A stretch of 64,000 bases of DNA from Lachnospiraceae bacterium NK4A179 (GCA_000421045.1 ATWC01000008.1:36803-100802); one strand, 5' to 3'; shown: positions 8,966 to 18,078, counted from the stretch's first letter. Numbers and translations: made by a program. The notes: generated from the letters alone by a model not told the origin.

Positions 8966-8974
8966 TGATAGAAT
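8966..8974 (+). promoter_or_regulatory. Extended -10 promoter of the RpiR-type regulator
   Basis: TGATAGAAT lies 38 bases before the ATG; the -35 region is weak. Confidence 0.45.
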
Positions 8975-9012
8975 GCATAACAGTACGTATTTGAAATGAG
9001 CAGGAGATTTTT

Positions 9013-9876
9013 ATGATAGAAGAGATCAATGATGCCTATAAGGATATGAGTAAGTCACAGCGTAAGATCGCTGATTATATTCTGGAGCATCAGGAAAATG
9101 CACCTTTTCTTACGGCTGCAAAGCTCGGTGCCGAATGCGGTATCAGCGAGTCAACGGTGGTGCGTTTTGCCATGATGATGGGATATGAAGGTTACAGTGA
9201 TTTTCAGAGAGCGCTGGCAAATGATATACAGCAGAAGCTGATCAATAAGACTGAATCCAGGACTACCCATTACAGGGAGAATAAGAATGAGATACTTAAG
9301 AGCGTTTTGGTTACGGATGCTCAGAATATAGTTGATACGATACATCTGGTCGATTCAGCTTCTTATGATATGGCACTTGATCTCATTATGAAGGCGAGAA
9401 ATGTATATGTTGTAGGTATCAGAACGTGTGCTCCTCTTGCATCATATCTTGGCTTTTATCTCAATATGATCAGGTCTGATGTTAAGGTCATCGACAGCAT
9501 GAATATCAATGAGATATATGAGCAGCTTTTCTGGCTCGATCATGAAGATCTGCTGATAGGTATCAGTTTCCCGAGATATTCCATGAGAACACTTAAGGCA
9601 ATGGAATATGCAAATGAGAAACGTGCAAGCCTCATAGCTGTAACGGATTCGGAATATTCACCCATGAATATGTATTCCACATGCAGTCTGTGGGCAAAGT
9701 CAGATATGATAACCATTGCAGATTCGCTTGTTGCACCAATGAGTATCATCAATGCGCTGGTGGTCGGTCTTTATATAAGAAATGAGAACAGCGTCCGTGA
9801 TAATCTCGGACGTATGGAGGATCTCTGGAATAATCTTCAGACATACAGAGGAGATGAATTCACTGATGGAGTATGA
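9013..9876 (+). CDS. MurR/RpiR-family transcriptional regulator
   Basis: A 287-residue sugar-phosphate-responsive regulator. The N-terminal HTH_6 domain (about residues 1-77) has the typical MSKSQRKIADYIL opening and ISESTVVRFAMMMGYEGYSDFQ recognition region. The C-terminal SIS domain (about 110-250) binds phosphosugars and includes VYVVGIRTCAPLASYL and LLIGISFPRYS. Its target is unknown. It overlaps the following flavoprotein gene by 11 bases, so the two are co-transcribed, but no sugar catabolic gene is adjacent. CAGGAG precedes the ATG. Confidence 0.9.
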   Translation: MIEEINDAYKDMSKSQRKIADYILEHQENAPFLTAAKLGAECGISESTVVRFAMMMGYEGYSDFQRALANDIQQKLINKTESRTTHYRENKNEILKSVLVTDAQNIVDTIHLVDSASYDMALDLIMKARNVYVVGIRTCAPLASYLGFYLNMIRSDVKVIDSMNINEIYEQLFWLDHEDLLIGISFPRYSMRTLKAMEYANEKRASLIAVTDSEYSPMNMYSTCSLWAKSDMITIADSLVAPMSIINALVVGLYIRNENSVRDNLGRMEDLWNNLQTYRGDEFTDGV

Positions 9877-11239
9877 TGTTGCAGTTATAGGCGGCGGTGC
9901 TGCCGGGATGATGGCGGCTATAACTGCAGCGCAGGCAGGTGCTCATACTGTTCTGATCGAAGGCGGTGAACGTCTGGGAAAAAAACTATTTATCACAGGC
10001 AAGGGAAGATGCAATCTTACTAATGCCTGCGATACTGCAGAGTTCTTTGATCATGTAAATGCCAATCCAAGATTTCTATACAGTCCCATATATGATTTTG
10101 ATGCGGCTGCAGTGATGCAGTTTGTTGAATCACTCGGATGCCCGTTAAAAACGGAACGCGGAGAACGTGTTTTTCCGGTCAGCGACAGATCGGCAGATGT
10201 TATCAATGCTCTTGAAAGAGCTTTAAGAAAATATGGCGTTGATGTAAAGAAAAACACTAAGGCTGCAGGATTGTTAAGAGAAAGTGCTGCAGAAGAAAAT
10301 CCCAAAAAGTACAGAGTGACGGGCGTATTTTTAGATAACGGTGATAAGATAAGCGCAAAGGCTGTCATTGCGGCAACAGGTGGTGTATCGTATTCGAGTA
10401 CGGGTTCTGACGGATCTTTTTTTCAGAGCCTTATGACGCTTGGGCATACTGTAACAGCGCTCCATCCGGCACTTGTTCCGCTTGTCTTAAAAGAGGAAAC
10501 AGCCTCGCAGATGATGGGGCTTTCGCTTAAAAATGTAAGCGTAACTTTAAAATGCGAAAAAAAGAAGTATAAGGAAGGTCCGGGAGAAATGCTTTTTACT
10601 CATTTTGGCGTAAGCGGTCCTCTTATACTTACTCTTTCTTCTATATACAGCAGGAATTACGGCGGCAGATCGAACATGCTGACTGAAAGCTTCAGTATAA
10701 AGAAGGAATATGCAAAAAAGTTTGATAAGGAAAACGATTTCGGACATAACCTAAAGAATTATGTTGAAGGGAAAGAGGCTGATCTGTATATAGATCTAAA
10801 GCCCGGCATGACAGAAGAGGAGATCGATGCAAGACTTATCCGTGAGATCTCTGAAAACAGAAAAAAGAATTATTCCAATCTGATATCTTCTTTTGTTCCC
10901 GGACAGATGAAGGACGTGTTTCCGATCATAGCCGGGATCGATCCGTCAAAGAAAGCTGATCAGATTTCCAGAGAAGAGCGCAGGATCACGGCAGAAACTC
11001 TTAAAAAGATGCATTTTACCGTGATCGGTACAAGAGATTTTAATGAGGCTATAGTTACAAGCGGCGGGATCAATGTGAAGGAAGTGGATCCTTCAACTAT
11101 GCAGTCCAAGCTTGCAGATGGTCTTTATATATGCGGGGAGATGCTTGATACTGATGCACAGACAGGCGGATATAATCTGCAGACGGCCTGGTCGACCGGA
11201 CATTTGGCCGGCTTGTGTGCAGCAGGTGCAGATATGTGA
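9866..11239 (+). CDS. BaiN/HI0933-family FAD-dependent oxidoreductase
   Basis: A 457-residue flavoprotein with the FAD dinucleotide fold at the N terminus (DVAVIGGGAAGMMAA), the family motif GKKLFITGKGRCNLTN, and a C-terminal ICGEMLDTDAQTGGYNLQTAWSTG. Family members are annotated as BaiN or aminoacetone oxidase-like; the physiological substrate is generally unclear. ATG 9866 was chosen because conserved sequence starts there and AGAGGAG lies 12 bases upstream. An in-frame ATG at 9854 has its binding site too close. Placement just before cmk and ispH is common in Clostridia. Confidence 0.88.
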   Translation: MEYDVAVIGGGAAGMMAAITAAQAGAHTVLIEGGERLGKKLFITGKGRCNLTNACDTAEFFDHVNANPRFLYSPIYDFDAAAVMQFVESLGCPLKTERGERVFPVSDRSADVINALERALRKYGVDVKKNTKAAGLLRESAAEENPKKYRVTGVFLDNGDKISAKAVIAATGGVSYSSTGSDGSFFQSLMTLGHTVTALHPALVPLVLKEETASQMMGLSLKNVSVTLKCEKKKYKEGPGEMLFTHFGVSGPLILTLSSIYSRNYGGRSNMLTESFSIKKEYAKKFDKENDFGHNLKNYVEGKEADLYIDLKPGMTEEEIDARLIREISENRKKNYSNLISSFVPGQMKDVFPIIAGIDPSKKADQISREERRITAETLKKMHFTVIGTRDFNEAIVTSGGINVKEVDPSTMQSKLADGLYICGEMLDTDAQTGGYNLQTAWSTGHLAGLCAAGADM

Positions 11240-11256
11240 ATGATGTACGGGAATAT

Positions 11257-11286
11257 TGATCGTAACTGATCATAACTGATCATATC
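11257..11286 (+). repeat. Three 10-base TGATCRTAAC-type tandem repeats
   Basis: TGATCGTAAC, TGATCATAAC and TGATCATATC follow head to tail after the flavoprotein stop. Each holds the half-site TGATC and the spacing is one helical turn. The remaining gap to cmk (to 11396) is A/T-rich with no clear promoter or terminator. Confidence 0.6.
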
Positions 11287-11396
11287 CAAGATCATGAAAA
11301 TATAGAAAAAGAATAAGAGAATATAGATAATATACATCTTAGAATAAAGAAAAAAATTAAGGGATAATGAAGATAATTCCGGAAGGAGACAGGTAA

Positions 11397-12077
11397 ATGT
11401 CAGAAAAAGTATTTGCGGTAGCTATCGACGGACCTGCAGGAGCAGGCAAGAGCACAATAGCCAAGGAACTTTCAAAGAAGCTTGGCGTTATCTATGTTGA
11501 TACAGGCGCTATGTATCGTGCAATGGCTCTGTTTCTGATAAGACAGGGAATAAAGAGCAGCGAGACAGAGGAGATAAGCCAAAAATGTGAAGAAGCGGAT
11601 ATCTCTATCTCTTTTGAAAACGGTCAGCAGGTGGTGACCTTAAACGGAGAAAACGTTAACGGCCTTATCCGTACCGAAGAGGTAGGAAACATGGCGAGCG
11701 CATCAAGTCCTAATCCTGATGTGAGAAAGAAACTTGTGGCTCTTCAGCGAAAACTTGCTTCCGAAAAAAGCGTAGTTATGGATGGCAGGGATATCGGAAC
11801 GGTAGTGCTTCCGAACGCAAAGGTTAAGATCTATCTTACCGCATCATCAGCTGTACGAGCTAAAAGAAGATACGATGAACTTACTGCTAAGGGCGAGAGC
11901 TGCGATATAGAAAAGATAGAAGCTGATATAATCGAACGTGACCACAGGGATATGACAAGAGAAATATCCCCCCTCAGACAGGCAGATGATGCAGTGCTCG
12001 TTGATACTTCCGATATGAGTATTGCGGAAGTTCAGGAAAGACTTCTTAACATCTGCAGAGAAAAAGGCTGCATTTAA
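11397..12077 (+). CDS. cmk: Cytidylate kinase
   Basis: Transfers phosphate from ATP to CMP/dCMP in nucleotide salvage. The 226-residue product has the P-loop GPAGAGKST (residues 12-20), the NMP-binding segment YVDTGAMYRAMALFL and the signature MDGRDIGTVVLPNAKVKIYLTAS. GGAAGGAGA precedes the ATG. Immediately downstream are ispH and rpsA, the standard Clostridia order, here tightly packed with gaps or overlaps under 25 bases. Confidence 0.95.
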   Translation: MSEKVFAVAIDGPAGAGKSTIAKELSKKLGVIYVDTGAMYRAMALFLIRQGIKSSETEEISQKCEEADISISFENGQQVVTLNGENVNGLIRTEEVGNMASASSPNPDVRKKLVALQRKLASEKSVVMDGRDIGTVVLPNAKVKIYLTASSAVRAKRRYDELTAKGESCDIEKIEADIIERDHRDMTREISPLRQADDAVLVDTSDMSIAEVQERLLNICREKGCI

Positions 12078-12087
12078 GGAGAGATCG

Positions 12088-12936
12088 ATGGCAAAGGTTA
12101 TCACAGCAAAAACTGCGGGTTTCTGTTTCGGAGTAAAAAGGGCAGTGGATAAGGCTTTTGAATTGTCCGAGAGCGGAGGCGAGATCTATACCTTCGGACC
12201 TGTTATACATAATGACGAAGTGGTTGGCAAACTTAAGGAAAAAGGCGTTAAAGTCCTTAATACGGAAGAGGAACTTGCTGCCGTGAAGTCCGGCACTGTT
12301 ATACTCAGGTCGCATGGTGTATCAAGACATATTATAGAGCTTCTTGAAAGTAATGGGATCGATTATGTTGATGTTACCTGTCCGTTTGTGAAACGCATCC
12401 ATGACATTGTGGACAAAGAAAGCCTGACCAGACAGATCATTATAGTAGGAAATCCCGATCATCCCGAGGTGCAGGGCATTATGGGATGGTGCAGGAGCAA
12501 AACTCATGTGATCAGAGATGTGGCTGATGCCGCTGATTTTAAAGGAGAAGAAGGGGTATCTTACTGTCTTGTGAGCCAGACTACCTTCAACTATAAGAAA
12601 TTTGAAGAAATTGTTGAAATCTTAAATGAAAAATTGTACAATACCCTTATTGTGAATACTATCTGCAATGCGACAGAAAAGCATCAGGCGGAAGCACGTG
12701 AAATTGCGTCGATGGTTGACACGATGATCGTTATCGGTGATGTTAAGAGTTCCAACAGCAGAAAACTCTTTGAGATATGCAGGGAACAGTGTGACCAGAC
12801 TTATTTCATTCAGACTCTGAAGGATCTCAGACTTCCGGGGGGCACATCAGTCGGTTCGGTAGGAATTACAGCGGGGGCTTCCACCCCGAATAATATTATT
12901 GAGGAGGTTCAAAATTATGTCCGAGATGACATTTGA
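12088..12936 (+). CDS. ispH: 4-hydroxy-3-methylbut-2-enyl diphosphate reductase
   Basis: Last enzyme of the MEP isoprenoid pathway, reducing HMBPP to IPP and DMAPP with a [4Fe-4S] cluster. The three cluster cysteines lie in TAGFCFGVKRA, VTCPFVK and NTICNAT. The substrate histidines are in RSHG and NPDHPEVQG. The 282-residue length is normal for the stand-alone enzyme. ATG 12088 follows AAGGAGAG. In some Firmicutes IspH is fused to S1; here they are separate genes overlapping by 20 bases, consistent with tight coupling. Confidence 0.95.
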   Translation: MAKVITAKTAGFCFGVKRAVDKAFELSESGGEIYTFGPVIHNDEVVGKLKEKGVKVLNTEEELAAVKSGTVILRSHGVSRHIIELLESNGIDYVDVTCPFVKRIHDIVDKESLTRQIIIVGNPDHPEVQGIMGWCRSKTHVIRDVADAADFKGEEGVSYCLVSQTTFNYKKFEEIVEILNEKLYNTLIVNTICNATEKHQAEAREIASMVDTMIVIGDVKSSNSRKLFEICREQCDQTYFIQTLKDLRLPGGTSVGSVGITAGASTPNNIIEEVQNYVRDDI

Positions 12937-14023
12937 ACAGATGCTGGAAGATTCTTTTAAAAATATCCATTCAGGGGATATCCTTGACGGAACCGTGATC
13001 TCCGTTACACCGACTGAGATAGCTGTTAACATCGGGTACAAGTCCGACGGTATCGTAACAAAAAGCGAGTATTCAAACGATGCATCTATCGATCTTACAG
13101 AGGCAGTAAAGGCCGGAGATACTATCACAGTTAAGGTTCTTAAGCTTAACGATGGTGATGGTCAGGTCGTTCTTTCTCACAAGAGGATCGCTTCAGAAAA
13201 GGTAAGCAAGGTTCTTGAGGATGCTTTCAATGAGCATACAGTTCTCAAGGCTAAGGTATCAGAGGTTGTTAAGGGTGGTCTTGTTGCTACAGTTGATGAG
13301 GTTCCCGTATTCATCCCTGCAAGCCTTGCTTCAGATACATTTACCAAGAATCTTAACGTATTCGCTGACAAGGAGATCGAGTTCTACATGAGCGAGTTCA
13401 ATCCTTCAAAGCGCAGATATATCGGTGATTGCAAGACACTTCTTAAAGAGCGCAGAGATGCAGCTAAGGAAGATGCTCTTCAGAAGATCAAGGAAGGCGA
13501 TGTTGTTGAAGGCGTTGTAAAGAACGTTACAAGCTTTGGTGCTTTCGTTGATATCGGAGGAATCGACGGACTTCTTCATATCTCAGAGATGAGCTGGGGT
13601 CGTATCGACTATCCTCAGAACGTTTACAAGAAAGGCGATACCGTTAAGGTTATCGTTAAGGAGATAAAGGGCGATAAGATCGCACTTTCAGCTAAGTTCG
13701 ATGAGAACAACCCCTGGCTTGGTGCTGAGGAGAAGTTCCCTGTAGGAGCTGTTGTAAAGGGCAAGGTTGCCAGAATGACTGACTTCGGTGCATTCGTACA
13801 GCTTTCTGAAGGTGTTGATGCACTTCTTCATGTATCACAGATCAGCCGCAAGCGTATCGAGAAGCCTTCTGATGCACTTTCAGTAGGTGATGAGATCGAG
13901 GCTAAGATCGTTGACGTTAATATTTCCGAGCATAAGATCTCTCTTTCAATGAAAGAGCTTATGGCTGAGGAAGATGAAGCTGAGGAAGTTCCTCAGGAAG
14001 GTGCGGATCAGGCGAATGAGTGA
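12917..14023 (+). CDS. rpsA: S1-domain protein, ribosomal protein bS1-like
   Basis: A 368-residue protein with four OB-fold S1 domains (about residues 18-86, 98-165, 190-258 and 275-345). The last two are the best conserved (VTSFGAFVDIGGIDGLLHISEMSW; MTDFGAFVQLSEGVDALLHVSQIS). It binds mRNA at the ribosome or ribosome-associated RNA. Four domains instead of six is usual for low-GC Gram-positives, where its essential role in initiation is less certain than in Escherichia coli. The start lies inside ispH with GGAGG 10-15 bases upstream. It overlaps cheR by eight bases. Confidence 0.92.
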   Translation: MSEMTFEQMLEDSFKNIHSGDILDGTVISVTPTEIAVNIGYKSDGIVTKSEYSNDASIDLTEAVKAGDTITVKVLKLNDGDGQVVLSHKRIASEKVSKVLEDAFNEHTVLKAKVSEVVKGGLVATVDEVPVFIPASLASDTFTKNLNVFADKEIEFYMSEFNPSKRRYIGDCKTLLKERRDAAKEDALQKIKEGDVVEGVVKNVTSFGAFVDIGGIDGLLHISEMSWGRIDYPQNVYKKGDTVKVIVKEIKGDKIALSAKFDENNPWLGAEEKFPVGAVVKGKVARMTDFGAFVQLSEGVDALLHVSQISRKRIEKPSDALSVGDEIEAKIVDVNISEHKISLSMKELMAEEDEAEEVPQEGADQANE

Positions 14024-14801
14024 TGTCGGTACTGATTACGAATATCTGAAGAAAAAGATACTTGCGATCACCGGCGTTGACTTAAATGCATACAAAGAAA
14101 ACCAGATGAAGCGCCGTCTGGATACACTTATCAGGAAGCACGGGTTCAAGGATTATGTTGAATACTGTGAATGCGTGCGGACTGATAAGGACATAAAGGA
14201 AGAATTTCTCGGATACATGACTATAAATGTATCCGAGTTTTATAGAAACCCCGATCAGTGGGAGTTCCTGGATAAGACAGTTATCCCGGAACTCATTAAA
14301 AGATTCGGAAAGAATCTGAAGATCTGGTCAGCTGCCTGTTCTACAGGCGATGAACCATATTCTCTGGTCATGGCGCTGTCACGGCATTTACCTCTTAATA
14401 TGATTAAGATCTATGCCACGGATATTGATAATCAGATCCTTGCGCAGGCAAAGAATGGAATATACTCAGACAAATCTATAAAAGGTGTTCCTGCGGATCT
14501 TCTTGAAAAGTATTTTGAGAAGGTTGGTACATCATATAAGATCAAGGATGAGATCAAATCAAGGGTTGAGTTTAAACAGGCCAATCTTCTTGATAATAAC
14601 TATCCTAAGGGTTTTAATATGATAGTTTGCAGGAATGTGCTTATATATTTTACTGAAGAAGCCAAGGATAATGTTTTCAGACGTTTCCATGACTCACTTG
14701 TTCCAAACGGTGTGCTGTTTATAGGAAGCACTGAACAGATAGTCAATTACAGAGATCTGGATTATTCCAGAAAGAATTCTTTCTTCTATGAAAGAAATTG
14801 A
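14016..14801 (+). CDS. cheR: CheR chemotaxis protein methyltransferase
   Basis: S-adenosylmethionine-dependent glutamate methyltransferase acting on chemoreceptors. The 261-residue protein has the N-terminal helical domain (residues 1-75, ending YMTINVSEFYRNPDQW) and the catalytic Rossmann domain with IWSAACSTGDEPYSLVM, an acidic ribose site at IYATDID and FNMIVCRNVLIYF. It implies a chemotaxis system elsewhere in the genome. Its overlap with rpsA is odd functionally but means co-transcription with the cmk-ispH-rpsA group. It ends at a strong terminator. Confidence 0.95.
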   Translation: MSDVGTDYEYLKKKILAITGVDLNAYKENQMKRRLDTLIRKHGFKDYVEYCECVRTDKDIKEEFLGYMTINVSEFYRNPDQWEFLDKTVIPELIKRFGKNLKIWSAACSTGDEPYSLVMALSRHLPLNMIKIYATDIDNQILAQAKNGIYSDKSIKGVPADLLEKYFEKVGTSYKIKDEIKSRVEFKQANLLDNNYPKGFNMIVCRNVLIYFTEEAKDNVFRRFHDSLVPNGVLFIGSTEQIVNYRDLDYSRKNSFFYERN

Positions 14802-14824
14802 TCTGATTCATTTAATAAAATAAT

Positions 14825-14864
14825 AAAGCACCATAAGATTTATTGATCTTAATGGTGCTTTTTT
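14825..14864. terminator. Bidirectional terminator between cheR and the YprB-like gene
   Basis: Long stem AAAGCACCATAAGAT (14825-14839) / ATCTTAATGGTGCTTT (14846-14861) with one bulge. T-rich on the plus side and A-rich before it, so it can serve both converging genes. Confidence 0.9.
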
Positions 14865-14871
14865 AGTTGAT

Positions 14872-15993
14872 TTATTTCCTGCCAAATTCAAACATTGAAG
14901 AGAGCACATGCTCAGCATACATATTGAAGCCGGAACGGCTTGTCTTGAATTCGTCTGTCAGTTCAAAGAATAGCTCTGATGATTTGTATTCGCGTTTGTA
15001 GAAGGGAGTGAAAAGTACATCCCATTCAGGCAGGAAGAATGATTTCTTTCTGGTGTAGCAATTGGATGCTGTGGCCTGTACACGATGCTCCTTGTCTACA
15101 AAAGTAGCTATGGATTTGTGTATGGCGATATCTTCGGCAGGGAGATAATAATAATCCCTGTAGTTGGCATAAAAGTATTTCATCTCTTCTTCATAAAGAG
15201 GAACCTTCAGGGCACCGTCAGTACCGCTTCCGGAGAAATAGCAGCCCAAGCCTCTGAAAGAAATAGGGGCAGGGAGAGGAGCAGAAAAGCGGAGTCTCAT
15301 GATGATCTCCTGAGCACGCTTCTTCTTGCTGTCTTCAAAGTAGTTTGCTTTAACACCCATAACTCTGATGGGTTTTAAAAACATGTCGGGATAAGCAAGC
15401 ATCTGGATCACATAAAGCATTCCCTTTAAATCTTCCCTGTTATGGAAGATAAGCTCTGTCAGAAGCTTTTCGTCACCATAGCATACATAGTCGTGGTACT
15501 TGCTGATAAGCTCGCCGCCGGTATATTCATCATCTCTGTTGATGCCCATGAATTCTTCAACGGTGCGCTGCTTAACATCAGCGAGTCCGAGAAGATCACG
15601 GTATCCTGAAATACGCTTGTATATATCTACACCGTCAAACTCCGTAAGATCAAAGGGAAGTTCATACTGTGCACATTTTTTTGTGAGATAAGGCAGATCA
15701 AAACGATTGCCGTTGTAATGTATGAGAAAGTGATAATTCTTTGCAAACTCGGTAAATTCTTTGAGTATCTGCAGTTCTTCTTCGTATTTCTCGGCGAAGA
15801 ATTGTGTGTAATGCCAGCAATCCTCACTATAAGAAACACAGCCTATAAGATAAAGATCTGAATTGGCGGGAGTAAGTCCTGTGGTCTCTATATCAAGGAA
15901 GAGCACATCACTTAAACTTCTGCCTTCGGGAAGCAGGCTCTCTATCGGATACGCCGGTTTAATATCTGTAAAATCCCCTTTTAAAACTTTCAT
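14872..15993 (-). CDS. YprB-like ribonuclease H-fold 3'-5' exonuclease
   Basis: A 373-residue protein with a DEDD exonuclease domain in its first half. Motif I is LFLDIETTG (residues 31-39), motif II NGNRFDLPYL, and motif III the HNREDLKGM region with a conserved Asp. In Bacillus, YprB pairs with the helicase YprA; no helicase is next to it here. The C-terminal third (from about residue 230) has no family I recognise and includes basic and Cys-containing segments. AAAGGAAAC lies upstream of the ATG, and the promoter is good. Confidence 0.8.
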   Translation of the reverse strand: MKVLKGDFTDIKPAYPIESLLPEGRSLSDVLFLDIETTGLTPANSDLYLIGCVSYSEDCWHYTQFFAEKYEEELQILKEFTEFAKNYHFLIHYNGNRFDLPYLTKKCAQYELPFDLTEFDGVDIYKRISGYRDLLGLADVKQRTVEEFMGINRDDEYTGGELISKYHDYVCYGDEKLLTELIFHNREDLKGMLYVIQMLAYPDMFLKPIRVMGVKANYFEDSKKKRAQEIIMRLRFSAPLPAPISFRGLGCYFSGSGTDGALKVPLYEEEMKYFYANYRDYYYLPAEDIAIHKSIATFVDKEHRVQATASNCYTRKKSFFLPEWDVLFTPFYKREYKSSELFFELTDEFKTSRSGFNMYAEHVLSSMFEFGRK

Positions 15994-16045
15994 AAAGTTT
16001 CCTTTCAGAAAATCCTTTCAGATTTTATAAGCCCAAACCTTATAT

Positions 16046-16074
16046 ATTTTAGCATATATTCTCGCAGTTTCCAA
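16046..16074 (-). promoter_or_regulatory. Promoter of the YprB-like gene
   Basis: On the minus strand TTGGAA, 17 bases, then TGCTAAAAT-type extended -10 (TAAAAT at 16051-16046). Confidence 0.65.
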
Positions 16075-16097
16075 AAATATTTTATATGTGTTATCAT
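16069..16097 (+). promoter_or_regulatory. Possible promoter of the GH25-like gene, leaderless
   Basis: Extended -10 TGTTATCAT ends at 16097 with a weak TTCCAA 17 bases upstream. The predicted start near 16104 is only about two bases before the ATG at 16106, and no ribosome binding site is present. Confidence 0.4.
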
Positions 16098-16105
16098 CCA
16101 ATATT

Positions 16106-17263
16106 ATGAGATTAAATGATTATGATGATGACAATGATATAAATGATGACGAGATACGTTTCCGGAAGGAAGCTAAGGTAAGGAGTGTACGTACTACAGC
16201 TATGATAGTAAGCGTTTTTCTTCTTACAACACTTGCTATTATCTTTTTTGCGCAGGAGGGAGCAAAGACTCCTTTTAAACGCGGAAATAAACCTTCCGTA
16301 TCTTCTCAGATGATCGAGTCCAAAGCTGCGGCTAAAAGCAGAAGTGAGGTGGATGAACTTGTCGGGCAGAGTACGCTGACGGCTGATGATCTTGATTTCT
16401 GGGATGATTATCCCGTAGAAAAACCTGAAGAAAAGGAAAAGCCGGCCGTTCCCACTGATGCGGCTCCGCTCCCGCAGGTAAAAGAGGATCCTGCTACTGA
16501 CGGAAAGCACACTCTTATAAAGCACAAAGACGGTTCGGAAGAATGGGCAGAGATAAATCCTTATCTGCAAAAATGTCCCTATGAAGCAGCCGGTTTTGTA
16601 TATCAGACTCCGTTTATGCGTTACTATGAAAATAACAAGAAAAAAAGCATGAACGGGGTTACGTTATCCAAAGAGGATGAGTATGTTGATTTTATACGTC
16701 TTAAGGATGCCGGAGTAGATTATGTCATGCTGAAACTCGGTCAGCGTGGCTATACGACAGGAACTATTTCGATGGATGAGGCTTTTCCCGATAATGCAAA
16801 AAGAGCGGCTGATGCCGGACTGAAAGTCGGTGTTTACTTTGTTTCGGCTGCAGTAAATACTGATGAAGCTTATGAAGAGGCAAATTTTGTTTTAAAGACT
16901 CTAAGCGAGAACAGTGTTTCAGTGAACTTTCCGGTTGCTGTTTCCACGGAAAAGGAGGGCGGCGGCACAAGCAGGCTTGATGCAGTTGAAAAGATCCCCA
17001 GGACTAATGCAGCCATAACCTTTATGCGCGCCATTGAGGTGGCAGGGCTTTGCCCGGTTCTTTACGGAACGAAGGAAACTCTTATAAAAAAGTATTCACT
17101 TGGTTCCATGACCGGCTATGAAATATGGCTTGATGAAGATGAAGACCTTCCTACATATCCGTATACTTTTTCGATGTGGGAATATGATGATGCGGGAACT
17201 GTTGATGGCATCGCAGGCGGAGCAAGGATGAGCATCAGTTTTGAAGATTATTCGTTAAGATAA
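16106..17263 (+). CDS. Membrane-anchored GH25-like muramidase, catalytic residues doubtful
   Basis: A 385-residue protein. Residues 1-30 are charged and cytoplasmic; a helix at about 31-50 (TTAMIVSVFLLTTLAIIFFA) anchors it. A Pro/Glu-rich linker follows to about 150, then a GH25-like TIM barrel outside the cell (GVDYVMLKLGQRGYTTGTI, DAGLKVGVYFVSAAVNTDEAYEEANFVL). GH25 enzymes cleave peptidoglycan between MurNAc and GlcNAc using Asp/Glu in DxS and DxE motifs. Here the first motif reads NGVTLS and the second AVSTEKE, so acidic residues are shifted or lost. It may bind rather than cut. ATG 16106 was preferred over GTG 16088. It ends 16 bases inside the converging AP2-like gene. Confidence 0.65.
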   Translation: MRLNDYDDDNDINDDEIRFRKEAKVRSVRTTAMIVSVFLLTTLAIIFFAQEGAKTPFKRGNKPSVSSQMIESKAAAKSRSEVDELVGQSTLTADDLDFWDDYPVEKPEEKEKPAVPTDAAPLPQVKEDPATDGKHTLIKHKDGSEEWAEINPYLQKCPYEAAGFVYQTPFMRYYENNKKKSMNGVTLSKEDEYVDFIRLKDAGVDYVMLKLGQRGYTTGTISMDEAFPDNAKRAADAGLKVGVYFVSAAVNTDEAYEEANFVLKTLSENSVSVNFPVAVSTEKEGGGTSRLDAVEKIPRTNAAITFMRAIEVAGLCPVLYGTKETLIKKYSLGSMTGYEIWLDEDEDLPTYPYTFSMWEYDDAGTVDGIAGGARMSISFEDYSLR

Positions 17264-18072
17264 ATTTCGGTACGGAAAAGCTTTTTTGATATTTTTATGC
17301 TTTTGTAAAGCTCCTTATATGATCCTTCGTCCAGCTCGGCAATGTCATTTCTGAAGAAGTTCTTTTTCAGACCCAGAGCATTAAGTGTATCGGCGGCTTT
17401 GTTATATGCAACTGCAGCGGTCAGTTCGTCTTCGTAATCACCGACGATAAAATCTCCGTTTATATGTATTACTGTGCGGCAGAGATCCCTGCCGCCTTTT
17501 TTTATACGGCGAACTCCGGTAAAGCGGTTTATTATCTCCAGATTTGCTGAACGAAAATCAGTACGGTCACCGTTAATGAAACGGTAATCCCGTCCCTCAA
17601 CGGCATAGTTCTTGATCCCTACACGGTTAAGTACATTAACCTGAAGACCGGTATCCGCGGCAAAATAATGCCCTCCGCGTTTCATGATCTTGTGGGATGA
17701 GAAATAAAAGAAAAGATCAGAGTCAAATTTAAGGATCTCTCTGGAACTCATATAATACTCGATCATTTTCTTCCTGATGTATATGGGATTCGGAGAGTAA
17801 AGCTTATTGTCGCGTACATTTATGATAGTCACTCTCTTTTCAAAAGGGAGGACTTCATTGCGCTGGTGGTCGATTATGCTGATAGATGGGTCGTTTAGTA
17901 AAAGCTGTGCTTCCGTGTAGGCTTTATGAGCATCGGCCTCGGTTTCATAGCTCCCCAGGCTTATATGTTTCCCGAATTTTGTGAGTGAAGCGCGATAATA
18001 TACGGTACCGTCCTTTTTTACGGCTACGTATACACCGGGAAGAAGTTTCATTTTTTCTTTGGATATTTCCAT
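17248..18072 (-). CDS. AP2-like / HNH-like DNA-binding protein
   Basis: A 274-residue protein. Residues 12-55 (GVYVAVKKDGTVYYRASLTKF...LGSYETEADAHKAY) resemble an AP2 DNA-binding domain. Residues about 150-185 (GRDYRFINGDRTDFRSANLEI) resemble the core of HNH homing endonucleases of the AP2/HNH group, but the catalytic His residues are not evident. Residues 190-240 (GVRRIKKGG...VGDYEDELTAAVAYNKAA) look like a second AP2 domain. It may be a transcription factor or remnant derived from a homing endonuclease. No intron or mobile element is visible around it. The identification rests on pattern recognition only. Confidence 0.55.
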   Translation of the reverse strand: MEISKEKMKLLPGVYVAVKKDGTVYYRASLTKFGKHISLGSYETEADAHKAYTEAQLLLNDPSISIIDHQRNEVLPFEKRVTIINVRDNKLYSPNPIYIRKKMIEYYMSSREILKFDSDLFFYFSSHKIMKRGGHYFAADTGLQVNVLNRVGIKNYAVEGRDYRFINGDRTDFRSANLEIINRFTGVRRIKKGGRDLCRTVIHINGDFIVGDYEDELTAAVAYNKAADTLNALGLKKNFFRNDIAELDEGSYKELYKSIKISKKLFRTEIYLNE

Positions 18073-18078
18073 AAAAGA

